Part shown: positions 15,059-21,927 of the stretch, one piece after another
How positions within the stretch are numbered: position 1 is the first letter of the stretch
Layout: each line of letters opens with the position of its first letter
Assembly: GCA_013151115.1 (NCBI GenBank)
Contig: JAADIW010000072.1
Coordinates: forward strand, 1-21,927
DNA from: Caldisericota bacterium
GTDB taxonomy: Bacteria > Bipolaricaulota > Bipolaricaulia > Bipolaricaulales > Bipolaricaulaceae
Direction of reading: 5' to 3'
Length of the DNA: 21,927 nucleotides
Program-made: the position numbers and the translations under genes
Notes under the pieces: model-generated
What the model was told of the DNA's origin: nothing
Database searches by the model: none
What the model saw: only the letters and a program-made list of their open reading frames with translations

Positions 15059-16443
15059 TGGCCGTGACCAGCCGACGGGTGTATCTCGGGGTGGAGGAGG
15101 TCAGCGGCCCGTTGGTCTTCGTCCGCGGGGTGAAGGGCGTGGGCTACGGGGAGATTGCCGAGGTGGTGACCGCCTCCGGGGAGGTGCGCCGGGGCCGGGT
15201 CCTGATCGTGGACGGGGACCGGGCCGTGATCCAGGTCTTCGAGGGCACCGGGGACATCTCCACCAAACGGGCCCGGGTGCGGTTCACCGGCGAGCCCATG
15301 ACGGTAAAGGTCTCGGATGAGATGCTGGGCCGCGTCTTCGACGGCACCGGCCGGCCCATCGACGGGGGCCCGCCCCCCATCGGGGGGGAGGAGAGGGACA
15401 TCAACGGCTCCCCCATCAACCCCGCCAGCCGTCTCTACCCGGAGAACTTCATCCAGACGGGGATCTCCGCCATAGACGGTATGAACACGCTGATCAGGGG
15501 CCAGAAGCTTCCCATCTTCTCCACCAGCGGCCTCCCCCACAACCGCCTCGCGGCCCAGATCGTACGCCAGGCCACCATCCCCGGGGAGGAGTCGGAGTTC
15601 GTTATCGTGTTCGCCGCCATGGGGGTGAAACACGACGAGGCCGCCTTCTTCCGGGAGAGCTTCCGGGAATCCGGGGCCCTGGAGAACGTGGTGATGTTCC
15701 TCAACCTGGCGGACGATCCCTCCATCGAGCGGACCATCACCCCCCGGGTGGCCCTCACCGTGGCCGAGTACCTGGCCTTCGATCGCGATAAACACGTGTT
15801 GGTGATCCTCACCGACATGACCAATTACTGTGAGGCCCTGCGGGAGGTGGCCACCGCCCGGGGAGATGTCCCCACCCGCAAGGGCTATCCCGGTTACCTC
15901 TACAGCGACCTCGCTTCCATCTACGAACGGGCGGGGAGGATAGAGGGTTCCAAGGGCTCCATCACCCAGATCCCCATACTCACCATGCCCAACAACGACA
16001 TCACCCACCCCGTGCCCGACCTCACCGGCTACATCACCGAGGGCCAGATCGTCCTGGACCCCAAGCTCCACCAACAGGGGATCTATCCCCCCATCGCCGT
16101 GCTCCCCTCCCTCTCCCGTCTGATGAAGGACGGGATCGGGGAGGGGTACACCCGGGAGGACCACCCCAACCTCGCCAACCAGCTTTATGCCAGCTATGCT
16201 AGGGTGCAACAGATCCGCAACATCGCCGCCATCATCGGGGAGGAGGAGCTATCCAGTGTGGACAGGAAATACCTTCGCTTCGGCGAATTCTTCGAACAGG
16301 AGTTCCTGAACCAGGGCGACGCGAACCGCACCATCGAGGAAACGCTGGACTTGGGATGGAGGGCGTTGGGGCTGCTGCCGGTGGAGGAACTCCCCCGGCT
16401 GAAGCGGGAGCAGATCGACAAGTACTACCACCCCTGGGAGTGA
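15058..16443 (+). CDS. atpB: V/A-type ATP synthase regulatory subunit B
   Basis: Subunit B alternates with A in the hexameric head and contributes to nucleotide sites without a functional P-loop. The 461-residue product shows EVSGPLVFVRGVKGVGYGE at the start, GRVFDGTGRPIDGGP, IDGMNTLIRGQKLPIFSTSGLPHNRLAAQI (the degenerate P-loop region), LTDMTNYCEALREVATARGDVPTRKGYPGYLYSDLA, and LPSLSRLMKDGIGEGYTREDH. All are canonical. The ATG at 15058 shares one base with the subunit A stop; a GTG at 15055 with better spacing to GGGAGG (15042-15047) is a possible alternative. Confidence 0.97.
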   Translation: MAVTSRRVYLGVEEVSGPLVFVRGVKGVGYGEIAEVVTASGEVRRGRVLIVDGDRAVIQVFEGTGDISTKRARVRFTGEPMTVKVSDEMLGRVFDGTGRPIDGGPPPIGGEERDINGSPINPASRLYPENFIQTGISAIDGMNTLIRGQKLPIFSTSGLPHNRLAAQIVRQATIPGEESEFVIVFAAMGVKHDEAAFFRESFRESGALENVVMFLNLADDPSIERTITPRVALTVAEYLAFDRDKHVLVILTDMTNYCEALREVATARGDVPTRKGYPGYLYSDLASIYERAGRIEGSKGSITQIPILTMPNNDITHPVPDLTGYITEGQIVLDPKLHQQGIYPPIAVLPSLSRLMKDGIGEGYTREDHPNLANQLYASYARVQQIRNIAAIIGEEELSSVDRKYLRFGEFFEQEFLNQGDANRTIEETLDLGWRALGLLPVEELPRLKREQIDKYYHPWE

Positions 16444-16447
16444 AGGG

Positions 16448-17065
16448 ATGATCTTGGACGTCCCCCCTACCAAATCGAGTCTCCTCGAGCTGAAGGAGCA
16501 ATTGGCCATCGCGAGGAATGGCCACGAACTCCTGGAGGAGAAGCGGGAGGTGCTGGTGAGCGAGCTCCTGCACATCATCGACGACGCCGAGGCCTGTCGA
16601 CGCCGGGCGAACGAGGCGCTGGCCCAGGCGTACCGGGTGCTGCGGGAGGCGATGGCGGAGCTCGGCCGGGACCAGGTACGGCGGGCGGCCCTGGCCTGTG
16701 CTGCCGAGGCCCGGATCGCCCTGCGGGAGAGGAGCGTCATGGGGGTGCCCATTCCCATACTGGAACGCCAGATCCTGGAGCTACAACCCCAATTCGGCCT
16801 GCTGGGGACCTCCCACGCCCTGGACGAAGCCCTGCGGCGGTTCCACGCGGCCCTGGAGGTGATACTGCACCTGGCGGAGACGGAACGGACCGCCTGGCAT
16901 CTGGCGGTGGAACTCAAGAAAACACAGCGACGCGTGAACGCCCTGGAGAACATCTTCATCCCCGGTTACGAGGAGACCATCCGCTACATCGAGGGCCGGT
17001 TGGAGGAGGTGGAGCGGGAGACCATCTTCCAGATGAAGCTCCTGAAGAAGGGGAGGGGGAGATGA
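16448..17065 (+). CDS. atpD: V/A-type ATP synthase subunit D, central rotor shaft
   Basis: Subunit D is the coiled-coil shaft turning inside the A3B3 head. The 205-residue product starts PPTKSSLLELKEQLAIARNGHELLEEKREVLV, the N-terminal shaft helix, and ends with the diagnostic LKKTQRRVNALENIFIPGYEETIRYI (about 155-180) plus a charged tail. Four bases separate it from subunit B. Its TGA overlaps the following uspA-like ATG by four bases (ATGA at 17062-17065), so that gene seems to be part of the ATPase operon. Confidence 0.95.
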   Translation: MILDVPPTKSSLLELKEQLAIARNGHELLEEKREVLVSELLHIIDDAEACRRRANEALAQAYRVLREAMAELGRDQVRRAALACAAEARIALRERSVMGVPIPILERQILELQPQFGLLGTSHALDEALRRFHAALEVILHLAETERTAWHLAVELKKTQRRVNALENIFIPGYEETIRYIEGRLEEVERETIFQMKLLKKGRGR

Positions 17066-17514
17066 AGGGAGAGAGACCTTTCACCAAGGCGTTGATCCCG
17101 GTGGATGCCTCGAGGTGGTCCATGCAGGCCGCCGAGTACGGGATCCGCCTCGCCAAGGCCTTGGGGTTCACGGTGCTGGGCCTTTACGTGGTGGACCCCG
17201 ACAACGCCAAGCTCTTGTCGTCGTTCTTCAAGAAGGAGGCCCGGGAAGTGGAGGAATCCTTCCGACGGGAGGGGGAGAACGCGCTGGGGTACATGGAGGA
17301 GTTGGCCCGGAGGGAGGGGGTGGAGTTCCGGGGCACCATCGCCCAGGGGGTGCCCCACAGGGTTATCGTGGAGTTCGCCAGGTCCCACGGGGTCGACCTG
17401 ATCATCATCGGCAAGGTGGGGCATCGTGGCCCGCGGCGCATCCTGATCGGACCGGTGACGGAACGGGTGATCGAGAACGCCCCCTGCCCCATACTGGTGG
17501 TACCCCAGTCCTGA
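17062..17514 (+). CDS. Universal stress protein (UspA family)
   Basis: The 150-residue single-domain Usp protein has KALIPVDASRWSMQAAEYGI at the first strand and helix, LYVVDP at strand 2, and the C-terminal DLIIIGKVGHRGPRRILIGPVTERVIENAPCPILVVP. ATP-binding members have G-2x-G-9x-G-S/T; here the spacing is kept (Gly117, Gly120, Gly130), but Pro131 stands where Ser/Thr normally touches the phosphates. It may therefore bind nucleotide weakly or not at all. The start overlaps the subunit D stop by four bases. No terminator with a T-tract is visible in the 81 bases before the convergent gene. The coupling suggests a role linked to ATPase levels or energy stress, but that is inference. Confidence 0.9.
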   Translation: MKGERPFTKALIPVDASRWSMQAAEYGIRLAKALGFTVLGLYVVDPDNAKLLSSFFKKEAREVEESFRREGENALGYMEELARREGVEFRGTIAQGVPHRVIVEFARSHGVDLIIIGKVGHRGPRRILIGPVTERVIENAPCPILVVPQS

Positions 17515-17595
17515 TCATTCCCCACGGGATTCGCTCTCACCTCTCGGCGCCGAGGCCTCCCCGCACGTGCTTCGCGGACCGACTTACGCCCGGGG

Positions 17596-19302
17596 TCACG
17601 TCAAGCGCAGGGTACGGAGGCGGTTGAGGGCGGCGGCGATCTCGAACCGGCGCGGGGCCGCCAGATCGCCGTACCGCGCCGGGAGGAAGGGCCAGAGGCC
17701 CTCCTCCTCCAACGTGTGCTCCACCCGATCCAGGATCTCCGCCAGGGGTTTCCCCGCGAACCTCCGGGCGTTCTCGGAGAGGTAGGCCAGGATGTACCCG
17801 ATGGCCCGGGCCTGGGGGACCTCGGCGATCTGATGGATCCGGGAGAGATCGATCACGGAGTTGCCGAGCTGGATCGCCATCTTTGTGGCCCGGATCTTCA
17901 GCTTCCCCTTGGGGGTGCGGGCACGGATCGAGGACAGATCCGGGACGCGTCTGGGGATAGGCCCGAAACGCTCCCCTCCCTCCGGTCGCCGCTTGAGGGG
18001 GTATTTGCGCACGATCTCCTTCGCCCGGGCGGTCACGTCCACCGGGCGGTACGCATCCATCATGATCACCGTGTCGGCCACCTCGAAGTAGTCCCCCGAG
18101 CCCCCCATCACCAGGACCGAGCTCACCCCGTAATCACGGTAGAGGGGCACGACCTTGTCCAAGAAGGGGGTGATGGGCTCCTTCTCCTTGGCCACGAGTT
18201 CCTGCATGCGCTCGTCCCGGATCATGAAGTTGGTGGCCGAGGTGTCCTCATCCACTAGCAGCACCCGGGCCCCGGCCTCCAGGGCTTCCATGATGTTCGC
18301 CGCCTGGGAGGTGGAGCCGGAGGCGTTCTGGGTGGAGAAGTTGCTCGTATCGATCCCGTTGGGGAGGTTGTCGATGAACGGGGAGATGTCCACCCCACAC
18401 ACGAACCGGCCGTCCTCGGCGCGGATCACCACGGCCTCCCTCCGGGTCACCACGTACTCGCGGCCATCGCCGGGTATGTGGTTGTATACGCCCTGGGCCA
18501 GGGCGGAGAGCAGGGTGGATTTGCCGTGGTAGCCGCCCCCCACGATCAGGGTCACCCCCTCCGGAATTCCCATCCCCCGGATCGGCCCGCGGTTCGGGCG
18601 CTCCAGGGTCACGGTGAGAGAGGGCGGGGGGACGAAGGGCACCACCCCCTCCCGGAGGGGCCGGTCGGAAACCCCCGACTCCCGGGGCAGTACCGCCCCC
18701 TCGGCCACGAACGCCACCAGCCCCTTCTCCCCGAGCTGTTCCCGCAGGGCCTCGGCGTCCTCGCCACAGGCCACGTGTTCCCGGACCGCCGCCTTGTCCA
18801 GGCTCCCGAAGGTGAGGGCCTGCCGCACCAGGGCCGGGAGCTCCGTGAGGAACATCTCCGCCGCTTCGTGGCCGAGGATCCGCCGCCCCGCCGCGGGGAG
18901 ACCTACCGACAGGATCGCCTCCACGTGTTCCTCCGTGACACAGACGGCGGTACGGTGGAGGATGCACTGGCCGAAGGCCACCACCGAGAACCTGCCCGAG
19001 TGGCCGGAGCCCCGGTTCCCCTTGGTCAGCCGGGGGATCCAGCGGGCGAGTTCCCGCACGAGGAAATCCTCCAAGGCGATCTTCCGGGACCTGTTGCGGT
19101 AGAAATCCCGGGGGATCCCGGCCACCTCCATGGGGACCCTCACGCGGAGTCGGCTCGGGGTCGCGAACGGGTCCCCCTGCACGTGATCCACGAACAGGAG
19201 GAACCCGGGGAATCTCCAGCCCCCACCGATCTCCCGGTACGCCCCGTACCCCTTCCCGTTGAGACGCCGGAGGAGCGAGCCGAGTTCGCGGTGATCGCGC
19301 AT
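17596..19302 (-). CDS. ABC-class P-loop ATPase of the PF09818/COG3044 family
   Basis: The 568-residue protein matches the 'predicted ATPase of the ABC class' family. An N-terminal domain (about 1-230), holding RVPMEVAGIP and the SGHSGRF segment, precedes an ABC core with Walker A GGGYHGKS (255-262), a signature-like NASGSTSQAANI (326-337), Walker B VLLVDEDTSATNFMIRD (347-363), and a switch-type VMGGSGDYFEVADTVIMMD. The C-terminal part has VRKYPLKRRPEG and a helical end. There are no membrane segments and no permease nearby, so it is not a transporter. A trypanosome member (MRB1590) is an RNA-binding ATPase in RNA editing; the bacterial role is unknown to me. The ATG at 19302 has no ribosome-binding site, and the promoter lies so close that the mRNA is probably leaderless. 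Confidence 0.9.
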   Translation of the reverse strand: MRDHRELGSLLRRLNGKGYGAYREIGGGWRFPGFLLFVDHVQGDPFATPSRLRVRVPMEVAGIPRDFYRNRSRKIALEDFLVRELARWIPRLTKGNRGSGHSGRFSVVAFGQCILHRTAVCVTEEHVEAILSVGLPAAGRRILGHEAAEMFLTELPALVRQALTFGSLDKAAVREHVACGEDAEALREQLGEKGLVAFVAEGAVLPRESGVSDRPLREGVVPFVPPPSLTVTLERPNRGPIRGMGIPEGVTLIVGGGYHGKSTLLSALAQGVYNHIPGDGREYVVTRREAVVIRAEDGRFVCGVDISPFIDNLPNGIDTSNFSTQNASGSTSQAANIMEALEAGARVLLVDEDTSATNFMIRDERMQELVAKEKEPITPFLDKVVPLYRDYGVSSVLVMGGSGDYFEVADTVIMMDAYRPVDVTARAKEIVRKYPLKRRPEGGERFGPIPRRVPDLSSIRARTPKGKLKIRATKMAIQLGNSVIDLSRIHQIAEVPQARAIGYILAYLSENARRFAGKPLAEILDRVEHTLEEEGLWPFLPARYGDLAAPRRFEIAAALNRLRTLRLT

Positions 19303-19311
19303 CGGAACCGC

Positions 19312-19340
19312 ATTCTAAGTGCGGAAGTTCTCTTTCACAA
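19312..19340 (-). promoter_or_regulatory. Promoter of the ABC-class ATPase gene
   Basis: On the minus strand, TTGTGA (19335-19340) and TAGAAT (19312-19317, five of six) are separated by exactly 17 bases. The -10 box ends nine bases before the A of the ATG at 19302. Transcription would therefore start within about three bases of the start codon, in keeping with the missing ribosome-binding site. Confidence 0.65.
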
Positions 19341-19393
19341 CGGCGGATTCCCCACGCGTTGCTGCCCCCTGGAGCCCGGAGCGGCGGAGCCCA

Positions 19394-19399
19394 TATACT
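19394..19399 (+). promoter_or_regulatory. -10 element of the moaB-moaA-moeA operon
   Basis: TATACT matches the -10 consensus at five of six positions and lies ten bases upstream of the moaB ATG at 19410. No convincing -35 hexamer is found 16-18 bases further upstream. No ribosome-binding site lies between the box and the ATG, so the transcript is probably leaderless or nearly so. Confidence 0.5.
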
Positions 19400-19409
19400 C
19401 GACACCGGC

Positions 19410-19919
19410 ATGCACGACCACGAGCGCTTCGCGGTGGCGAAGGTCGGATGTCGCATCATCACGGTGAGCGACACCCGCGCCCCCGAGACCGACGAAAGCG
19501 GCCGTCTGATCGCGGAGGCCCTCCGGCGGGCCGGCCACGATGTCAGGGGGTACACCGTGGTCCCCGATGAGCCGGAGCGGATCCGGACGGCGCTGGAGGA
19601 GGCCCTGGCGGACCCAGGGGTGGACGTTGTGATCCTCAACGGGGGGACCGGCATCGCCCCCCGGGACGTCACCCCCGAGGCCATATCCCCCCTCCTGGAG
19701 CGGGAGCTCCCGGGGTTCGGGGAGGCCTTCCGTCGGTTGAGCTTCGTGGAGATCGGCCCCCGGGCGCTGCTCTCGCGGGCCACCGCCGGCATCGCCAACG
19801 GGAAGCTCGTCTTCGCCCTCCCCGGTTCCCCCCACGGGGTCTCGTTGGCGCTGAAGGAGCTCATCGTCCCGATGCTCGGCCACGCGGTCTTCGAGCTGAG
19901 GAGAGGACATGCGCGATAG
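19410..19919 (+). CDS. moaB: Molybdenum cofactor biosynthesis protein MoaB/MogA family
   Basis: MoaB/MogA proteins bind molybdopterin and, in active members, adenylylate it before metal insertion. The 169-residue product has the family landmarks ITVSDTRAPETDESG (17-31), VILNGGTGIAPRDVTPEA (74-91, with NGGTG and the catalytic-type Asp86), GIANGKLVFALPGSPHGVSLAL (127-148). The ATG at 19410 is chosen because it begins just before the conserved core and sits ten bases after a TATACT box; the open frame to 19359 would start upstream of that promoter. The stop overlaps the moaA start by 11 bases. Confidence 0.9.
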   Translation: MHDHERFAVAKVGCRIITVSDTRAPETDESGRLIAEALRRAGHDVRGYTVVPDEPERIRTALEEALADPGVDVVILNGGTGIAPRDVTPEAISPLLERELPGFGEAFRRLSFVEIGPRALLSRATAGIANGKLVFALPGSPHGVSLALKELIVPMLGHAVFELRRGHAR

Positions 19920-20880
19920 GCTCGGCCGGGAGATCACCTACCTCCGGATATCGGTGGGGGACCGATGTGACCTGCGCTGCATCTACTGTCGGTCCGCGTC
20001 CCCTCGCCTGGATACCAAGGAGGAGGTCCTGAGCTTCGAGGAGATCGTGGAAGTGGCGTGCGTGGCGTCGGAGTTCGGGGTGCGGCGGGTGCGCCTCACC
20101 GGGGGGGAGCCGCTCCTGCGGCGGGACATCGCGCGGCTGGTGGAGCTCCTGCGGGAGCGGTGCGACCCGGTGGACCTCTCCATGACCACCAACGGGACCC
20201 GCCTCGCCCCCCTGGCCCGCGAGCTCGCGCGGGCGGGGCTCGACCGGGTGAACGTGAGCCTGGACAGCCTGAGGCCCGGACGTTACCGGGCCATCACCCG
20301 GGGTGGGGATCTCGCGGCGGTGCTCGCGGGCATCGATCGGGCGGCGGAGGTGGGCCTCACCCCGGTGAAGATAAACGCGGTGATCATGCGGGACGTGAAC
20401 GACGACGAGATCCCGGACCTCGCGCGTTTCGCGCTTGAACGGGGATTCGTGCTCCGGTTCATCGAGCTCATGCCGGTGGGGGAGGCAGTGCGGGACGGGT
20501 TTTGGCGCCGATCCTTCGTGGGGGCCGGGGAGATCCGGGAGCGCTTGGCCCGGGAATTACCCCTCATCCCCGATGACGAAGCGGGCGGGGGCGGGCCGGC
20601 CCGCTACTTCCGGGCCGAGGGCCTGCCGGGGAAGGTGGGTTTCATCACCGCCATCTCGCGCCCCTTCTGCGCGGGGTGCAATCGCCTGCGGGTGACGGCC
20701 ACGGGGGAGCTCCGGCCGTGCTTGGCCTCGGATATGGGGATCCCCCTCCGCGATGCGCTGAGACGAGGGGAACTGGATCGGGTCCGGGAGGCGTTCGCCG
20801 CCGCCATCGCGGGCAAACCCCCGGGCCACCGCTGGCACGAAGCCCCCACCCGCACCGGGATGGACGAGCTCGGAGGTTGA
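19909..20880 (+). CDS. moaA: GTP 3',8-cyclase MoaA
   Basis: MoaA is the radical-SAM enzyme that starts molybdopterin synthesis by converting GTP to 3',8-cyclo-GTP. The 323-residue product has the SAM cluster motif CDLRCIYC (Cys20, Cys24, Cys27), LTGGEPLLRRD (63-73), SMTTNGTRLAPLA, VNVSLDSLRP, and the second, substrate-binding cluster in FCAGCNRLRVTATGELRPCL (Cys254, Cys257, Cys271). The functionally important C-terminal Gly-Gly tail is present (322-323). The ATG follows GAGAGGA and overlaps moaB by 11 bases. The moeA gene follows two bases after its stop. No moaC, moaD or moaE is within view. Confidence 0.97.
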   Translation: MRDRLGREITYLRISVGDRCDLRCIYCRSASPRLDTKEEVLSFEEIVEVACVASEFGVRRVRLTGGEPLLRRDIARLVELLRERCDPVDLSMTTNGTRLAPLARELARAGLDRVNVSLDSLRPGRYRAITRGGDLAAVLAGIDRAAEVGLTPVKINAVIMRDVNDDEIPDLARFALERGFVLRFIELMPVGEAVRDGFWRRSFVGAGEIRERLARELPLIPDDEAGGGGPARYFRAEGLPGKVGFITAISRPFCAGCNRLRVTATGELRPCLASDMGIPLRDALRRGELDRVREAFAAAIAGKPPGHRWHEAPTRTGMDELGG

Positions 20881-20882
20881 GG

Positions 20883-21927
20883 ATGCTGCGGATGATCACG
20901 CTTCCCGAGGCACTTCGCTTGATCCGGGATGCGTTTCGGCCCCTGCGGGAGGCCGAGGACGTCCCCACCGCGGAGGCGTGTGGAAGGGTCCTGGCACGGG
21001 AGCTCCGGGCGCCCGAGGACCTCCCGGGATTCCCCCGGTCCACCATGGACGGGTACGCCGTCCGCGCCGCCGACACCTTCGGGGCGAGCGAGGCGGACCC
21101 CGCGCGGCTGACGCTGGTGGGGGAGATCCGGATCGGGGCACCCCCGCCGGGGCCGTTGGGCGAGGGGGAGGCCATGGCCATCCCCACCGGCGGCTACCTC
21201 CCCGAAGGGTCCGACGCGGTGGTGATGGTGGAGGAAACCGAAGTGGACGGCGACGCGATCCTCGTATACTCCGCCGTCGCCCCCGGCGAGAACGTGCTCG
21301 GCCCCCGGGACGATATCGCCGCGGGGGAGGTGCTCTTCCCCCCGGGACATCGACTCCGTCCCCAGGACATCGGGGCCCTTGTGGGCCTGGGGATCGCCGA
21401 GGTCCCGGTGGTCCGTCGCCCCCGGGCCGCCATCGTGGCCACCGGGGAGGAGATCGTGCCCCCGGACGCCCATCCCGGTCCCGGCCAGGTCCGGGACATC
21501 AACTCCTACACCCTGGACTCCCTCCTCGCCGGCGCCGGGGCGATGCCCACGCGGCGTGGCATCGTCCCCGACTCCGAGGAGGGCCTCCGGGACGCCCTGG
21601 AAGCGGCGTTGGAGGAGGCGGACCTCGTGGTGATCTCGGGGGGGTCTTCGGTGGGGACCCGGGATGTGACCCTGGCCGTCCTGGAGGAGCTGGGGGAGGT
21701 GCTCCTCCACGGGCTGCGGATGAAGCCGGGCAAGCCCACTATCGTCGCCCGCGTGGCGGGGAAGCCGGTGATAGGCTGTCCGGGACATCCCGTCTCGGCG
21801 TTCGTGGTGGGGGCCAAGGTGATCGTACCCCTGGTGGAGCGGCTCCTGGGGATGGCCAATCCCCTGCCGCGCCCCCGGATCCGGGCCGACCTCGCCGAAA
21901 ACGTCCCCTCGGCCAAGGGGAGGCGGG
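20883..21927 (+). CDS. moeA: Molybdopterin molybdenumtransferase MoeA (3' end beyond window)
   Basis: MoeA inserts molybdate (or tungstate) into adenylylated molybdopterin. The frame is open from the ATG at 20883 to the right edge, giving 348 codons. Visible landmarks are FPRSTMDGYAVRAADT (about 50-65), IRIGAPPPGPLGEGEAMAIPTGGYLPEGSDAVVMVEE (about 83-119), the MoCF-like core with ATGEEIV, VRDINSYTLDSLL, VVISGGSSVGTRDVT, and HGLRMKPGKPTIVARVAGKPVIGCPGHPVSAF. The motif reads CPGHPVS where LPGNPVS or LPGYPVS is usual. The gene begins two bases after the moaA stop. The last C-terminal domain is cut by the window edge. Confidence 0.95.
   Translation, partial: MLRMITLPEALRLIRDAFRPLREAEDVPTAEACGRVLARELRAPEDLPGFPRSTMDGYAVRAADTFGASEADPARLTLVGEIRIGAPPPGPLGEGEAMAIPTGGYLPEGSDAVVMVEETEVDGDAILVYSAVAPGENVLGPRDDIAAGEVLFPPGHRLRPQDIGALVGLGIAEVPVVRRPRAAIVATGEEIVPPDAHPGPGQVRDINSYTLDSLLAGAGAMPTRRGIVPDSEEGLRDALEAALEEADLVVISGGSSVGTRDVTLAVLEELGEVLLHGLRMKPGKPTIVARVAGKPVIGCPGHPVSAFVVGAKVIVPLVERLLGMANPLPRPRIRADLAENVPSAKGRR

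Noticed and set aside
14851..16209. A 452-codon minus-strand open frame across subunits A and B
   Set aside because: It is a shadow of the conserved B subunit; it has no motif and no start signal.
17543..17554. A 12-base perfect palindrome (CTCGGCGCCGAG) between the convergent UspA and ABC-ATPase genes
   Set aside because: It has no loop or T-tract, so it is not a convincing terminator, and short GC palindromes are expected in such DNA.
19359..19364. TTGCTG as a -35 box for moaB
   Set aside because: It lies 29 bases from the TATACT box, too far for a normal promoter.
18248..19864. A 538-codon minus-strand frame spanning the ABC-class ATPase and moaB
   Set aside because: It is an alternate frame running over two well-supported genes and their promoters.
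1..21927. tRNA or rRNA genes, CRISPR repeats, transposases, phage genes or attachment sites
   Set aside because: I looked for characteristic motifs, regularly spaced direct repeats and mobile-element proteins and saw none; nearly all bases are in recognised genes.

Overview
The window is a gene-dense, GC-rich (roughly two-thirds G+C by eye) bacterial chromosome segment. Bacterial identity follows from ribosomal protein bL34, IF-2 and RbfA. Several parts have an archaeal or deep-branching flavour: a V/A-type rather than F-type ATPase, an archaeal-style RNase HII, and an m5C RNA methylase whose PUA-like domain is a separate gene. GC-rich code, leaderless-looking promoters and a V/A-ATPase suggest a deep-branching, possibly thermophilic lineage such as Bipolaricaulota/Acetothermia (OP1). 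That placement is inference only. No tRNA, rRNA, CRISPR array, insertion sequence or prophage was seen.

Layout. (1) 2-4294, plus strand: a translation cluster with the end of rnhB, rpmH (bL34, only 46 codons), infB, a YlxP/DUF503 gene, rbfA, and a 394-residue protein of the L-fucose/L-arabinose isomerase-like family whose start overlaps the rbfA stop. (2) 4291-8474, minus strand: an RsmF/Nop2p-type m5C RNA methylase, an overlapping PUA-like gene, an exported modular protein (von Willebrand A domain, 13 RTX-type nonapeptides, three 95-residue Ig/PKD-like repeats), a clear intrinsic terminator, then a small SAM methyltransferase. The shared stop palindrome CTAG at 4291-4294 ends genes on both strands. 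(3) 8634-17514, plus strand: a complete V/A-ATPase operon in the order H-C-I-K-F-E-A-B-D, followed by an overlapping universal-stress-protein gene. Every junction is an overlap or a gap of at most 11 bases. A good promoter precedes it. (4) 17596-19302, minus strand: a 568-residue PF09818-type ABC-class ATPase. (5) 19410 to the right edge, plus strand: moaB, moaA and moeA (cut by the window edge), molybdenum/tungsten cofactor genes. The divergent promoters between (4) and (5) place both mRNA starts at or next to the start codons.

The genes are mainly housekeeping: ribosome biogenesis and translation initiation, RNA modification, ion-pumping or ATP synthesis, and Mo/W-pterin cofactor assembly. 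The least ordinary items are the secreted VWA-RTX-Ig protein, the isomerase-like protein coupled to rbfA, the UspA protein coupled to the ATPase operon, and the leaderless divergent promoter pair. I found no clear multi-gene system that looks new. Gaps between genes are all shorter than 300 bases; the longest (8475-8717) holds the ATPase operon promoter.
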